Assembly: GCA_964020155.1 (NCBI GenBank) | Contig: OZ026565.1 | Coordinates: 2,688,553-2,752,552 of the forward strand | From: Chondrilla cf. caribensis | Taxonomy: Eukaryota; Porifera; Demospongiae; Chondrillida; Chondrillidae | DNA: 64,000 nt | Direction: 5' to 3' | In this document: in pieces, positions 35,539 through 46,300 of the stretch | Layout: each line of letters starts with the position of its first letter | Position numbering within the stretch: the first letter of the stretch is position 1 | Notes under the pieces: generated by a model | What the model was told of the DNA's origin: nothing | Database searches by the model: none | The model's input: the letters and a program-made list of their open reading frames with translations, nothing else | Translations under genes and position numbers: made by a program

Positions 35539-36915
35539 TGCGTGTGTGTGTATGTGTACTTGTGTGTGTGTGTTTGTGTGTATGTATTGGTGTGTACAGA
35601 TGAATTATACTTTAAGAATGATTTCAAAGGTTTGATAACAAGAAAATGTACTTCAAATGGATGGATTAAACCTAATTCCAGTAATTGTCTTCAGCCTGAA
35701 GCACATGAATTATTGAAAAAGGTAAGTACATTAGAATTAGATACAAGTAGCTTGCCTACTATATAAATTTGCATTACATCTTGTAAATGTCTTGCTAATG
35801 GGCTATGTACTAGTCTGGCGCGCTGGACCTCAACCTCTCATTACCGCGCGTGGGCGCGGTAGAGCCGGAGAGGGAGAGGTCTAGCAACTATTGTCAATTT
35901 CACACCTCGGCTCGACCAATGAAATCGCCGGCAACTGAAATGACACCGCCAGTAATTGGCACTAGCCGCTCCGCGGGCGTTTAAAGATTAGGCGTGTGGA
36001 AGAGTGTGTAGACGACGTCTGGCCTTGGAGTTACCTTCTTGCTGGCTGGAGATATCCCAGTACCTCTGAAAGAGATCGACAGTATACGCTTCCTACGCTG
36101 CCAGCGCTGATCGACGAGCTGTACAATTCTGCTACTTGTAGCAGTCTTCTCTGTCTCCAGCCTCTCCACTTTCGCAGCCTGATCACTGCAATGCTCGATA
36201 CAAACTATGATTATAGCGTTGCTTGGCAGTTTCAGAGAAATCTGGCTGATTTCGTTCAGTTTTCGCCCGAGAACGGTGAGTGCGAACGCTTCAGCGACCT
36301 TTCTACTTTCTTAAGCGGAACGTCAGCGGCAGCGCAGACGCAGCATATTGTTTCTAAGTGACTAGCCTCTAATCCCTGCGCCATCCGTGTTGTATCCCTT
36401 CATCGAAATTGTTCCAGCGTCCAAAATACAACTCGCACCTTCGTCCGTACGCATGTTGCTTATAAACGCCCTCGGCGATGATTGCGCAAGGTGTGAAATT
36501 GACAATAGTTGCTAGACCCTATTTCTCATTTTCGCCTCCGCGCGATAATGAGAAATTGGGTCTAGCGAGCCAGACTAGCTATGTACATATAAAGCTACAA
36601 GTTGTATTTGCATACAAGTGTTGAAGTTTTTTTGAAATTCTCAAACAGGAATGAAGTTATGAGGCTGTGTCTGAATTTTGATCTTACTGTTGAAATATTG
36701 AAAAAGTTCAGACACTGCCTCAAATTTCCTGGCACTTGTATTGCTTAGGGGATTCCACTTTTACTTCTCAAAGAGTAATACTCATTCACAAACCATCTTT
36801 TGACATTTATTTAATCTTCATACATTCAGTACCCACTAAGATACAGGTATACGATTTTAGATGTTTTAAAATTTTGATTTTTTATTCTCTAATATGTACG
36901 TTAGTGAATAAATGC

Positions 36916-36968
<53 letters not shown>

Positions 36969-39900
36969 CTGTATACTTATATATATTATAATAATAATTC
37001 TGAGCAGTTTGTATGTTGTATACATATTATTAGTCACTTAAAATTTTTCAAATTGTATTTCTCATACAAGCAATACTTGTTAGGCAGATATCTCTACAGT
37101 ATGAAGTGGTATTCCTACTCTGTAGTATGTCCAAGGTGCCTAACATAATGTTATAAGAAATGGATTCAAATAAGAGTGTATCTCTATGCAAAAATTATAT
37201 TGAGTAAGTTCCAACACAAGAAGGCATCAATGTGGTAGAACGGGTTTATTCCAATATAAAATAATGGAAAAAAATATCGCTTACATGTGTAGATGCTGCG
37301 TATATTGTTGATCTGACTTTGATATACAGTATATTCCAACACTAATCCATAATATACTGAATTTCTTCCACTACTGTATATTAGGTAGAGTGTACTATGT
37401 ATATGCCTTTATTGTTGCTTTCAGTACAATGTGTAAGTACTATTATTTGTTGACTATTTCTAGACAATTGAGACAAGAAATGGATTATTCCACTCAGTCA
37501 AATTACTTGATTTCAGCTTGGACCTAATGCTTTCTCTTGTATCAGAAGAAGCCAATATTCTTGGAGGGGACTTGATTGTATTGGTAGATTACCTAACAGA
37601 GGTAATTACAATCGAAAATGAAATAGTCACTGACCATAAATCCTTATGGACTGGTGACATCATATCAAGACTCATATCAGTGTTTGACTCACTGTGGTAT
37701 CCTTGGTCAGACGACATTTTCAATGAAGAAGTTGCCCACAAAAGTCTGATAGCCCTGGATAGAATGTCACAGATTATGGTATACCTCTCTCCATCTGAAT
37801 TCTCACCAAAACTATCCTACATGGTTTATGACTATCACTACTCCCTTAAAGACACAGTTCTTGAAACTCACTTATTAGAAACTGTGTTGAGTGTGACATT
37901 ACATCTCCCTGGGATTGCTCAAGGTGATTGACACATTTGCATTCATTATTTGTCAAATACGTACATACAGTAGAAACTCAGTGAGACAAACACCCTTAAG
38001 GCAAATTACTGCTTTATACAAGCAAATTCTGAGTAGTACTGTATATGGTTTGTGTGGTAGTGTACATATAGTAAGCAATACTGATGAGAAGAACATCTGA
38101 TTCCTAGTGCAGATTTTGTGGGTCCTTTATAGTTGATCTTGATGAGTTTCTACCGTAATACACATTGCACAACACATACCCAGTATGCATTATGTTCGTC
38201 CGTATATTATGTTACTAGGTACTAGTGCTGTCATTGGTCTGATGCCTCCAACACCTGCTGTTACTCAAGTCTTCAACACCAGAATTGTCAACAGTCCTAT
38301 TCTAGTTATTGGAACTTCTTTTGATAATTTTGAGCAGAATCCAGTGACTATTGTATTGCCAATGAGCAGTAAGGTACTCTACAATTATGTATCTGTATCA
38401 AATACATACGTACTTACTGTATACTATATAAATTTGTTTCCTTTTTGTTCAACTTGATCATGTGTACAGTACATGTATAATATGTACGCACTGTATTTAT
38501 AGATTCTGAATAATGAAGTGATGGATCCTCAGTGTGTGTATTTAACAGAAGGCCTAACTTGGTCCACAAATGGATGTACTGTAGAACAATCCACACCAAC
38601 CAAAGTGACTTGTGTGTGCTCACATTTATCGGTATTTTCAGCTACTGTGAATGCTAATAGTCTTCAAGTGAGAGATACGTAACTGTTGAGTAAACTTTAT
38701 TTGCTGTCTATTGTGAACTTATGTATATTATGATTGTGAATTATTCTCACTTTCTCACTCCACACAGCCTCGGTTATATACTGTCCATACAGTCTGCTAT
38801 ATTTTGGAATCATTAAGTTCTGTTGGTCTGCTGATATCCATATTTATAATATTCTTATACAAGTATGTCCAAAGTGACAAGAATCTTTCTACAGGGTTTT
38901 CAAGTGATATTTCATTTGATTCTTTTCTTAGAGTTCCAGGCGAAGGTTACTTCGTCAACATTTGCATTCTGGTATCCATAGTTCTAGTACAGGTTACTTT
39001 TATGGGAGGAATTAATCGAGTAGAGTGGGGGCAGGTACGTATGTATGTATGTCCACATTATACCCAGTCCCTATAATATTATGCACTTAACTACACACTG
39101 AAATACTTGTAAGAATCATATCTTGCACAATGCCCTTCACATCAAATTCATTCACTGTTTTACAACTGTTTGTTTATAAGGTATGGACCAATTTGGATTC
39201 TTTTAACCCCTATCAATACTACATTGCACTAGAATGTAAACTATGCTTAATTAGCGATTGAACCAATATTTTATATATTGAATAAAATCGAGTAAACGTT
39301 GTATGTATGTTTGCATACTCCAGTATAATCATTGCATGTAATGAGAATTCTGTGTATTATGTATCTTATAATTTTGTGCTTTGCAGGTTCCATGCATTGC
39401 CTTCTCTGTATCATTACAAATTTTCATCCTGTCTGTTGCTGTCTGGTGCTTCCTTTGTCTTGTCTTGGTGAATTTATATACAGAGAAATCCTACAAGAAA
39501 TGGGCACAGCTCCCGTATTACTTTAGTATAGTTGGACTGGTCATCCCAGTACTCTTTGTCGGTATTGGCACTGGCACCTTGGTACTGATAACTGGTAATC
39601 TCCCTCAAGCTGTGGGATATCCATCATTGTAAGTGGTCACTTGTTAAGACAGCAATGTATTGTGATTTTATGTAGTGCATAATGTGCATGCAGTATTTTA
39701 TGTCAATTTTCTGTATTGTTTAAAGCTGTTTGCTTGCAAGTCATGGACCAATTTGGGCTCTTTTAACACCTTTCCTACTGTTACTGCTGGTAGGTGTGAA
39801 AGACAGACATTATTAACCATAATTAATTTTGTCTTCTTATCAAATGAAAATGCAGTTTGTGATTGTGCATACTCTTCAATTTCACAGTGTATTGTGGTAG

Positions 39901-42095
39901 TTTATATTATTGCTTTGGTCAAATGCAAAAAGTACAACAAAAACAAGAATCCGAATTACCTGAATAGTGCCAAGTTAGTTGACATTGTGTCTTTTCACAT
40001 ACGTACATACATGCTGTACGATCCAATACGGTTGCTTGTCTGGTATGCACATATGTTAACAATGTACATGTACACATATTATACCTACAAGATATTGTAC
40101 CGATTAGAATTGGTGATACTTTCCATTTGTGGTCAAGTATTGGCATGCATAATATAATTATGTACATGTTAAATTTGGTTATATGTCATATATTATACTT
40201 ATGTACTAGGTCTTTGTTATTGACTGCAGCACTATTGGTGTACTTTGTCGTGCATATCTCCTACAAGTAATAGTTATAGTCCTTTTAGTGTGGGACATGA
40301 AGAATATACTGTACATATGTACGTATGTATGCACTGTACAATATTCCTCTGTGGATTTGACAATGTGGTGACATGTTTACCCTTAGGTTCCTGATGTTAT
40401 TTCAAACTGCCGTGGTATCAATATTTGTCACATCAGTGGCTCTTAAAGTGATTTCCACAAACATCAATCTTGAAACTTCTGTTTACACTGGACTACAAAT
40501 CTCATCTTCTGTAGTGAACTTTTGTCTGGTAAGCTAGTAACTACGAACATGAATATTCCTGTCTGTAAATGGCAAATGTGTTAGTACGGTATGGTACAAA
40601 AAGGTAACGATAATTTCATTTAGCGTTTTTCAATTAACTGATATCTGCTATTTACGTTTACGGAAAAGCGTGAATTCATAACATACGGCAGAACTTACCG
40701 ACTGCTGTGAAAGTTCCAGCCTAAAGCCTTCCTGGCTCTGATATCAATCATCCTCAACATTTTGTAGCCTTTATCCCCCAAAAATTTGATCATCTACACA
40801 GCAGTAGTTCCGTCATCCTCTTCCATCTTCTCCTCGATTATCTTAATCATTTCAGCAATAAACTTGGACAGCCTACCAGATTCATGGATACCATACGAGG
40901 GATCATTTCGAATAGCTTTTATCTCACTTCAGCTCTGTTAATGATGAGCCCTAACCAATAGAAATCAACATTTATCGGAAAAGCTTTAACGGTTATCTAA
41001 AAATTGTTAAATTCCATCTGTTTATGATTCTCAGATGAAAGGGAACTTTTAACAGTTATCAGTTAATGTTTATCAGTTAGCGTTGCCTTTATTTTGCACC
41101 GTACTGTATAATATACATATGTATGTATGTATGTACATAGGGTTGTATCTCTCATTTATGCAGGCAGGAATTACTTTGCTGTTTTTCACTAAAGCAGCCT
41201 ATTCTAGGAGGCAGGTTGAAAAGAAGATTAATAAACAATTTGACTTCCGTGAAAGACCTGAAGGGAAAGGGAGTAGTCTAAAGAGAATTGATTCTGAACA
41301 TTTGCAGGTACATTATCATAGATAGTTTCTCTTGGGCTATCATAGTATACTGATTATATAATTATTTATAGGAATCCAGACCTACACCAGTTGCACACAT
41401 GGTACCCATCTCCCCTGTGAGCATTAAAGATCACAATCATTCTGGAGCACAGTTCACAGAGGCAACGGACTCTCACAGTTGGTTTTCATTCCCTTCACCA
41501 TCTCCGCTCGATCCACTGTCTCCAATGCCTTCAGAGCGCAGGTTATCAATTCCTGATGGTGACTTTGATGAAGCGGATGTTGAAGATTGGGAATGGTCTT
41601 CAAATACAAGTTGTGACTCTCCACAACCACCATCTATCCTGTCCCCCAATGATCGGTTTGTCACTGTTAGCCCTGGTGGTTTTAGTCCACAACAAACACC
41701 ATCAGGACGTATTCGCTATTTAGAGGAATTAAATTCTATGTCAGAGCGAGAAAATCCTGGCAATGTCAGTTGGCTTAGTAGCCACACAAGCAATCACACA
41801 AGAAGTACTAACAATCAGCAACGACATGATTTATCAGCTAATGCCATTAGATGTCTTCCACGTGGTTCAGATTTTGTATCACATTCTGTGTCACATTCAA
41901 TAACATCAAAATATATTTCCGGTACTACAACTGCCTCATCTGTTTCAGCTTCTGGGAGATCTCATTCATTACCCCGATTAAGGTTTGTAAAAGTGTGTTG
42001 AGTGTGTTACAGCGAATTACTACAAAGTACTGTTGTTTTCTTACTACAGGGCTCAAATTGAAGAAAGTTCGGAAACAGCTGAATCCTATGTATAG
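26593..42095 (+). CDS. CELSR/Flamingo-like adhesion GPCR
   Basis: Exons: 26593-30528, 30903-31006, 31100-31380, 31469-31611, 31686-32330, 32430-32613, 32681-32772, 33343-33550, 34676-34803, 35181-35379, 35600-35721, 37464-37923, 38219-38373, 38503-38667, 38768-39034, 39387-39628, 39726-39789, 39888-39973, 40210-40266, 40387-40528, 41164-41307, 41372-41982 and 42050-42095, together 2826 residues. Domains: signal peptide (1-21), seven clear plus two degenerate cadherin repeats (22 to about 960), the CELSR-specific segment leading into a split EGF (about 970-1135), EGFs, two laminin-G domains with an EGF between, EGF, laminin-EGF, HRM (about 1935-2008), GAIN, GPS with CSHLS (2220-2274), seven-helix region, and a serine/proline-rich tail ending ESYV, a class I PDZ-binding motif. 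Family role: homophilic adhesion and planar cell polarity. Confidence 0.92.
32847..33174. mobile_element. MITE-like element, family 1 copy 3, inverted
   Basis: Reverse orientation relative to copies 1 and 2. Ends are TAGTGCTGGGA (32848) and TCCCAGCACTA (ending about 33173), exact inverted repeats of 11 bp, which define the family termini. It lies in an intron of the CELSR-like gene. Confidence 0.8.
33551..34675. other. Repeat-bearing intron of the CELSR-like gene
   Basis: Holds a segment (about 34000-34460) rich in TTCGAAG/GCTCGAA motifs. The 18-mer AGTACGTTCGAAGTTGGC occurs at 34051 and again at 34403. Between the copies an ATG frame (34163-34396, 77 codons, MVLKCFYSFPFHF...) has no recognised family. 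Probably an inserted element. Confidence 0.4.
35502..35590. repeat. (CG)n/(TG)n microsatellite ahead of an HRM exon
   Basis: Alternating CGCG then TGTG directly upstream of the acceptor at 35598-35599. The exon itself starts at 35600. Confidence 0.9.
35811..36577. mobile_element. 767-bp inverted-repeat element with 9-bp target duplication
   Basis: Flanks are exact GCTATGTAC repeats (35802-35810 and 36578-36586). Outer ends are TAGTCTGGCGCGCTGGACC and GGTCTAGCGAGCCAGACTA. An inner pair of perfect 29-nt inverted arms lies at 35878-35906 and 36490-36518. A 9-bp duplication fits Mutator-like (MULE) insertion. The interior is GC-richer than its surroundings and holds a frame with no transposase resemblance, so it is a non-autonomous element, perhaps carrying captured sequence. 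It sits in an intron of the CELSR-like gene. Confidence 0.85.
35996..36361 (+). CDS. Unknown reading frame inside MULE-like element
   Basis: A 121-codon open stretch without an upstream ATG reads VEECVDDVWPWSYLL, then PTLPALIDELYNSATC, YSVAWQFQRNLADFVQF and ends in HIVSK. Composition is protein-like and GC-rich. It was not recognised as transposase or as a known host domain. It may be a captured exon or a chance frame in GC-rich DNA. Confidence 0.3.
   Translation: MEECVDDVWPWSYLLAGWRYPSTSERDRQYTLPTLPALIDELYNSATCSSLLCLQPLHFRSLITAMLDTNYDYSVAWQFQRNLADFVQFSPENGECERFSDLSTFLSGTSAAAQTQHIVSK
36660..36722. repeat. Short hairpin repeat
   Basis: GAGGCTGTGTCTGAA and TTCAGACACTGCCTC pair with one mismatch around a 30-nt AT-rich loop. 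Intronic. Confidence 0.6.
36920..36964. repeat. (TA)n microsatellite
   Basis: About 45 bp of TA dinucleotides in an intron of the CELSR-like gene. Confidence 0.97.
38503..38667 (+). other. GPS autoproteolysis exon of the CELSR-like protein
   Basis: The 55-residue exon carries CVYLTEGLTWSTNGC and VTCVCSHLSVFSATV, giving the four GPS cysteines and the tryptophan before GC. The cleavage tripeptide is HLS, where most GPS sites have HLT; serine can also act as the nucleophile. One conserved aromatic (CxYW) is replaced by leucine. Confidence 0.85.
40583..41105 (-). mobile_element. 523-bp inverted-repeat element with protein-like relic
   Basis: Ends AGTACGGTATGGTAC...AAGGTAACG and the inverted CGTTGCCTTTATTTTGCACCGTACT match over about 25 bp. 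The minus strand contains EIKAIRNDPSYGIHESGRL, FIAEMIKIIEEKMEEDDG and, after one stop, MIKFLGDKGYKMLRMIDIRA. This is protein-like but unidentified. It lies in the intron before the TM7 exon. Confidence 0.6.
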
Positions 42096-42347
42096 TGTGC
42101 AAAATTCAACAGTCGTTATTATGCATGCTTTGATATCACTTTCAGCTCCTATGATTATTATTACATAGTAGTATTATGATTATTATTATCCTTAAGCTTA
42201 TTACGTATATAAAGCATATTATAATATTTAGAATATTATGTATATTACATGGCTGTATTATTAATAATATGCATAATATATATACTGTTCAAATTAATAT
42301 TATTGAAGGTGCTAAAAGTTTCAATAATTCATATATGTACCTGTATA

Positions 42348-42379
<32 letters not shown>

Positions 42380-42630
42380 ATGTATTATACATATTATTAT
42401 AACAATTAAGCTAAAGACTATTTGAGTTTAAAACACCTCTAATATTGATCGTGCATTGGGCTGCCACCCTCACACTTGAATTACTTGGGCATCCTTAGGC
42501 TTGGAAGAACCTTTGCTGAAGTTTGTTTACATTCAGCAAAGCTTCAATGCACGAATTCTGGCCCAATCTCTAACAATAATAATTACATAGTTGAGGAATT
42601 GAATACATAAAAGTTAAGAAATTGAATAAT
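42096..42630. other. 3' flank of the CELSR-like gene
   Basis: AT-rich, with a (TA)n/(TG)n run at about 42346-42380. No reading frame or further element was supported. Confidence 0.4.
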
Positions 42631-42639
42631 TCATGGAAT

Positions 42640-43340
42640 GCCTCCCTCTGCAATTGTCACAGAGATGGATGCGGTGTGGCTGCTGGAGTTGGTTGATCTC
42701 GTACTTCTGATGGCGATGATGGCTGATCTGAGCAGGCTGAATAAGAGTCTGCATTGCAATCATCTGATGGTTTCAGAATAAGGATGTGAGCTCTTTTGTG
42801 CCATTAATGAGGCAAGTCTTTTGTAAGCGATGGTGGTAGATGGTCCCATGCTGCCAGATGCAGAAAATCGAGTGGAACAAGAGAACCATGGTCAACCTCT
42901 CTTATTCTCTTGTCATATTCACGACGCTTCTCTTACTCATGCATGTCATGTCGGCAAAAGATGGAGCTGAAAGGTTTGATGATGCAAGGGATTTAAATAC
43001 CCTTATACGTCAAAGAATGCATCTTGACCAGTTTGCCAGAAGCCTCTACATTTGATGTCAAGCCAACTGTCATCTTGGATGTTGGCACTTCATCTATTCA
43101 AACTCTCTCCCCTGAGAGGTTGTAGTTGAGGTTCAACTTTGGTGTTTGTACATACCTCGGATAGGAGCGATGCCGTCAGGTCCAAGATGTCATTGTGTCT
43201 TTGTATGGGAATCCTCCCATCTTGCAGATGAGGGCATGCTGGATTTTTTGCTCTTACCACATGCATATATGGTTGCCATACCTTTGGACTACCATCCATA
43301 CTGCAATACCAAGGCATCACGGAAACACCCTTATGTAATA
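42640..43340 (-). mobile_element. Second relic of the nuclease-tailed retroelement
   Basis: Minus-strand fragments align with 22230-22800: IPIQRHNDILDLTASLLSEV, VEPQLQPLRGESL, then past a stop ANIQDDSWLDIKCRGFW, AFFDV, one frame over RVFKSLASSNLSA, KRREYDKRIREVDHGS and SMGPSTTIAYKRLASLM. The RHNDILDLTA part is missing from the first copy, so the two relics complement each other. Several stops and frameshifts. The adjacent LINE begins at its 5' side. Confidence 0.65.
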
Positions 43341-43349
43341 TTGGAAAGT

Positions 43350-46300
43350 TGAGAAGAAGTCACCTTTTTTAGAGTCAGTGGTTGTGAGAGTTTTGGGTCG
43401 TTGAGGGGGGTAAAGGGGGCAGTGTGGGGCTATGGCTCAGAGGGTGGTGGTGGTGATAATGTGTCAAGTTGTAATGTGGATGGAGGTGTTAATGGGGGCA
43501 TGAAGCTGACAATGATGTGTTGGAATGTGTCAGGGTGGTCTAGAGGTGAGGCGAATGGAAGTGGTAGAGTAGTGGAGAGTCGGGATATTCGGGCAAAGGT
43601 GCTTGACTTTTTTAAACCGGATATTGTGGGCTTGACTGAAACATGGCTGAGAGGAGTTGAAACTGTGGAGTTTGATGGGTATAAGTGGTTTGGTCATAAC
43701 AGGACATCTCTGAGTAGGAAGGCAGTGAGAGGGTCAGGTGGAGTTGGGGTATTAGTGAAGGAGTTGGTTGTCCGTGACTGGTCAGTAGATGTGGTGGATA
43801 TACAGTTGGAGGATGTAATGTGGGTTAGGTTGGTCCACAAGGAGACTTCCCATACAGTGTTCATTGCAGTTTGCTACTTACCTCCGGTTGGCTCTAGTCG
43901 AGAGATAGATGTGGAGGAGCGTTTTCAGGTGTTGGAAGAGCAGGTTAATCGCTTCAAGGTGGAAGGTCGGGTGGTTATATGTGGGGACTTTAATGCGAGG
44001 TGTGGAGGGCTGTGTGACATGGACGGGGAGTCAGGTAGGTCTTGTGTGGATATGGAGAAGAATGGTCAAGGGGAACTGCTAGTGGATTGTATGAGGAGTT
44101 CTGGTTTGGTATTTGTCAATGGTCGTCAGGGTCCTGATCAATTTACATGTATTTCTAGTAGAGGTAGTTCAGTGGTGGATTATTGCTTGGTGCCTGAAGA
44201 TGAACTGATGGACATCCATAATTTTGTTGTCAAGACGATTTTACAATGTGAGGAAGAATTGTGCGTTGATGAGGAAGGTTATAGGTTGCCGGATCACTCT
44301 GTCCTCCTGTGGGATATGATGGTGGATTGTGGACCAGATGTCTCTCCTTTGCCTGCCGAGGACCATGAAGAGCGTCCCTGGAAGAAGCTTGTTGTCCCAG
44401 AGGATTATATGCATGATGAAGAGGATTTCATTGCTGACATTGTTGCTCGACTGAAAGGGTTGAATGATGATCAAAGTGAGGTTGATGGCATATACGGTGA
44501 ATTGTTGGAAGGGTTGAAGAGGGGTCTTAAAGAGGTCAAGTGTGGTGGTGATAGACGTGGACAGGTATGGTTCACCAGAGAACTTAAGGTATTGAGAAAA
44601 GTGATGCACAAAAAAGAAAAGGATTGGTTGAAGGGTAAGGCTAGTGTAGAGGCGAAGTATCTAAGAAATGAGTACTTGAAAGCCAGAGTAATGTATTCAA
44701 AGGCAGTTAAGAGGGCCAAACGATCTCATCTTAAGAACAAACAAGAACAATTAGAGCAACACTTGCTCTCACCAAAGAAATTCTGGAGGGCCTTAAGAAA
44801 AATGAATGTGAGCAAAGTGCAAAAGCAGGGTCGTAAATTGCTTTGCGTCTTGGATGAAGAAGGTGTTGTACAATCGGGGGAAGACGCTTTGGAAGTCTGG
44901 AGGAATCATTTCGCTAAGGTTCTTGGTGGTGATGAAGAAAGAGGTCAGAAGTCAAGGTGTGACACAGAGTGCAAGGTTGACAGTCTGTCTGAATCTAGTC
45001 TGTATCTTTGTGAGCCAATTTCAAGAGAGGTGGTATCATGGGCTATGAATGAAGTCAGAAAGGATGCAGCCCCTGGCATGGATGATGTTGTGATGGACAT
45101 GATTCTAACGGAGAGGTTGTTTGAGGTATGGGTTGCTCTATTTGAGTTTTGTTGGGAGTATGGGAGAGTACCGACATTGTGGAGAGAGAGTGTAATTGTC
45201 CCAGTACCAAAGAAGCAAGGGAGGGGAGTATGTGATGTTAACACCTTTCGAGGTATTTCATTGACGTCTTTGGTCAGCAAGGTATTATGCAAGATTCTGG
45301 AGAGCAGATTGTCGGGCATGGCGGAAGACATTGGACTCATAGCTGAGGAACAGGGTGGCTTTCGGAAGAGCAGGGGGTGTAGGGACCAAGTGTTGTCGTT
45401 GGTGTTGCTAGGCCAAACAGAAATGATCAAACGGAAGGATGGTATGTTGGTGGCATTTATCGATTTTTCAAAGGCGTACGACAAAGTGGATCGGGAGAAG
45501 TTGTGGTCTTGTCTCCAGAGTGCGGGGGTGGAGGGAAGGTTTTTAAGGTTTCTACAGGCTTTGTATGAAGGAAGTGTGTGTAAGGTGAAGGTAGATGGGC
45601 AGATTAGTGATGATTTTAAGGTCAATGCTGGGTTGCGGCAAGGATGTGTGCTGTCGCCTTTACTGTTTTCGTTATATATCAACGGAGTGGTGAAGAAGCT
45701 GAAAGAGGAGAAGTGTGGGGTAGTGTGTAGTACTAGTGATGAGGTTGTCCCTGGTCTGTTGTTTGCTGATGACACATGCTTACTAGCCTCAGATGAATCA
45801 GGGTTGAGAAGGAGTTTGGATGTGTTGATAGAGTGGTGTAAGGAGTGGGGAGTACAAATCAATGTGGCCAAGTCTGGAGTTATGCATGTCCGAAATAAGA
45901 AGGTGAAAAGGTGTGATGTAACATATGACATAGATGGCAAGACTATCCCTATGGTTACTTCCTACAAATACTTGGGCTGTGTCATTGATGAGCACCTAGA
46001 TCTGAAGGAAATGATAGAGGATAGGGCAGAGGCAGGGAGAAGAGCACTGGGGGCTTGTTTTTCTAGGTGCCGGGAGGAGATTGGTGATATGACAGTTGGG
46101 ATTGCTCGGAAGTTGATGGGGTCGCTGGTGGAGTCTACCTTGATGTATGGAGCAGAAATATGGGGGTGCAGCAGACACTTGGAAGCTATTGAGAAGGTCC
46201 AGCTACGTGCCCTCCGTATGTTTTTTGGAGTTGGCACACTTCACCCCAAGACTTCCTTATGGTTTGAGATGCAGATGTTGCCATTGGTGTGGGAGGCAAA

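Noticed and set aside
36651..36748. Possible exon of the CELSR-like gene (NEVMRLCLNFDLTVEIL)
   Set aside because: Its phase does not fit the exon ending at 35721, which joins perfectly to 37464, and the sequence is a hairpin repeat.
44945..45940. 331-codon minus-strand open frame
   Set aside because: It is antisense to the LINE reverse transcriptase, whose motifs are unambiguous on the plus strand.
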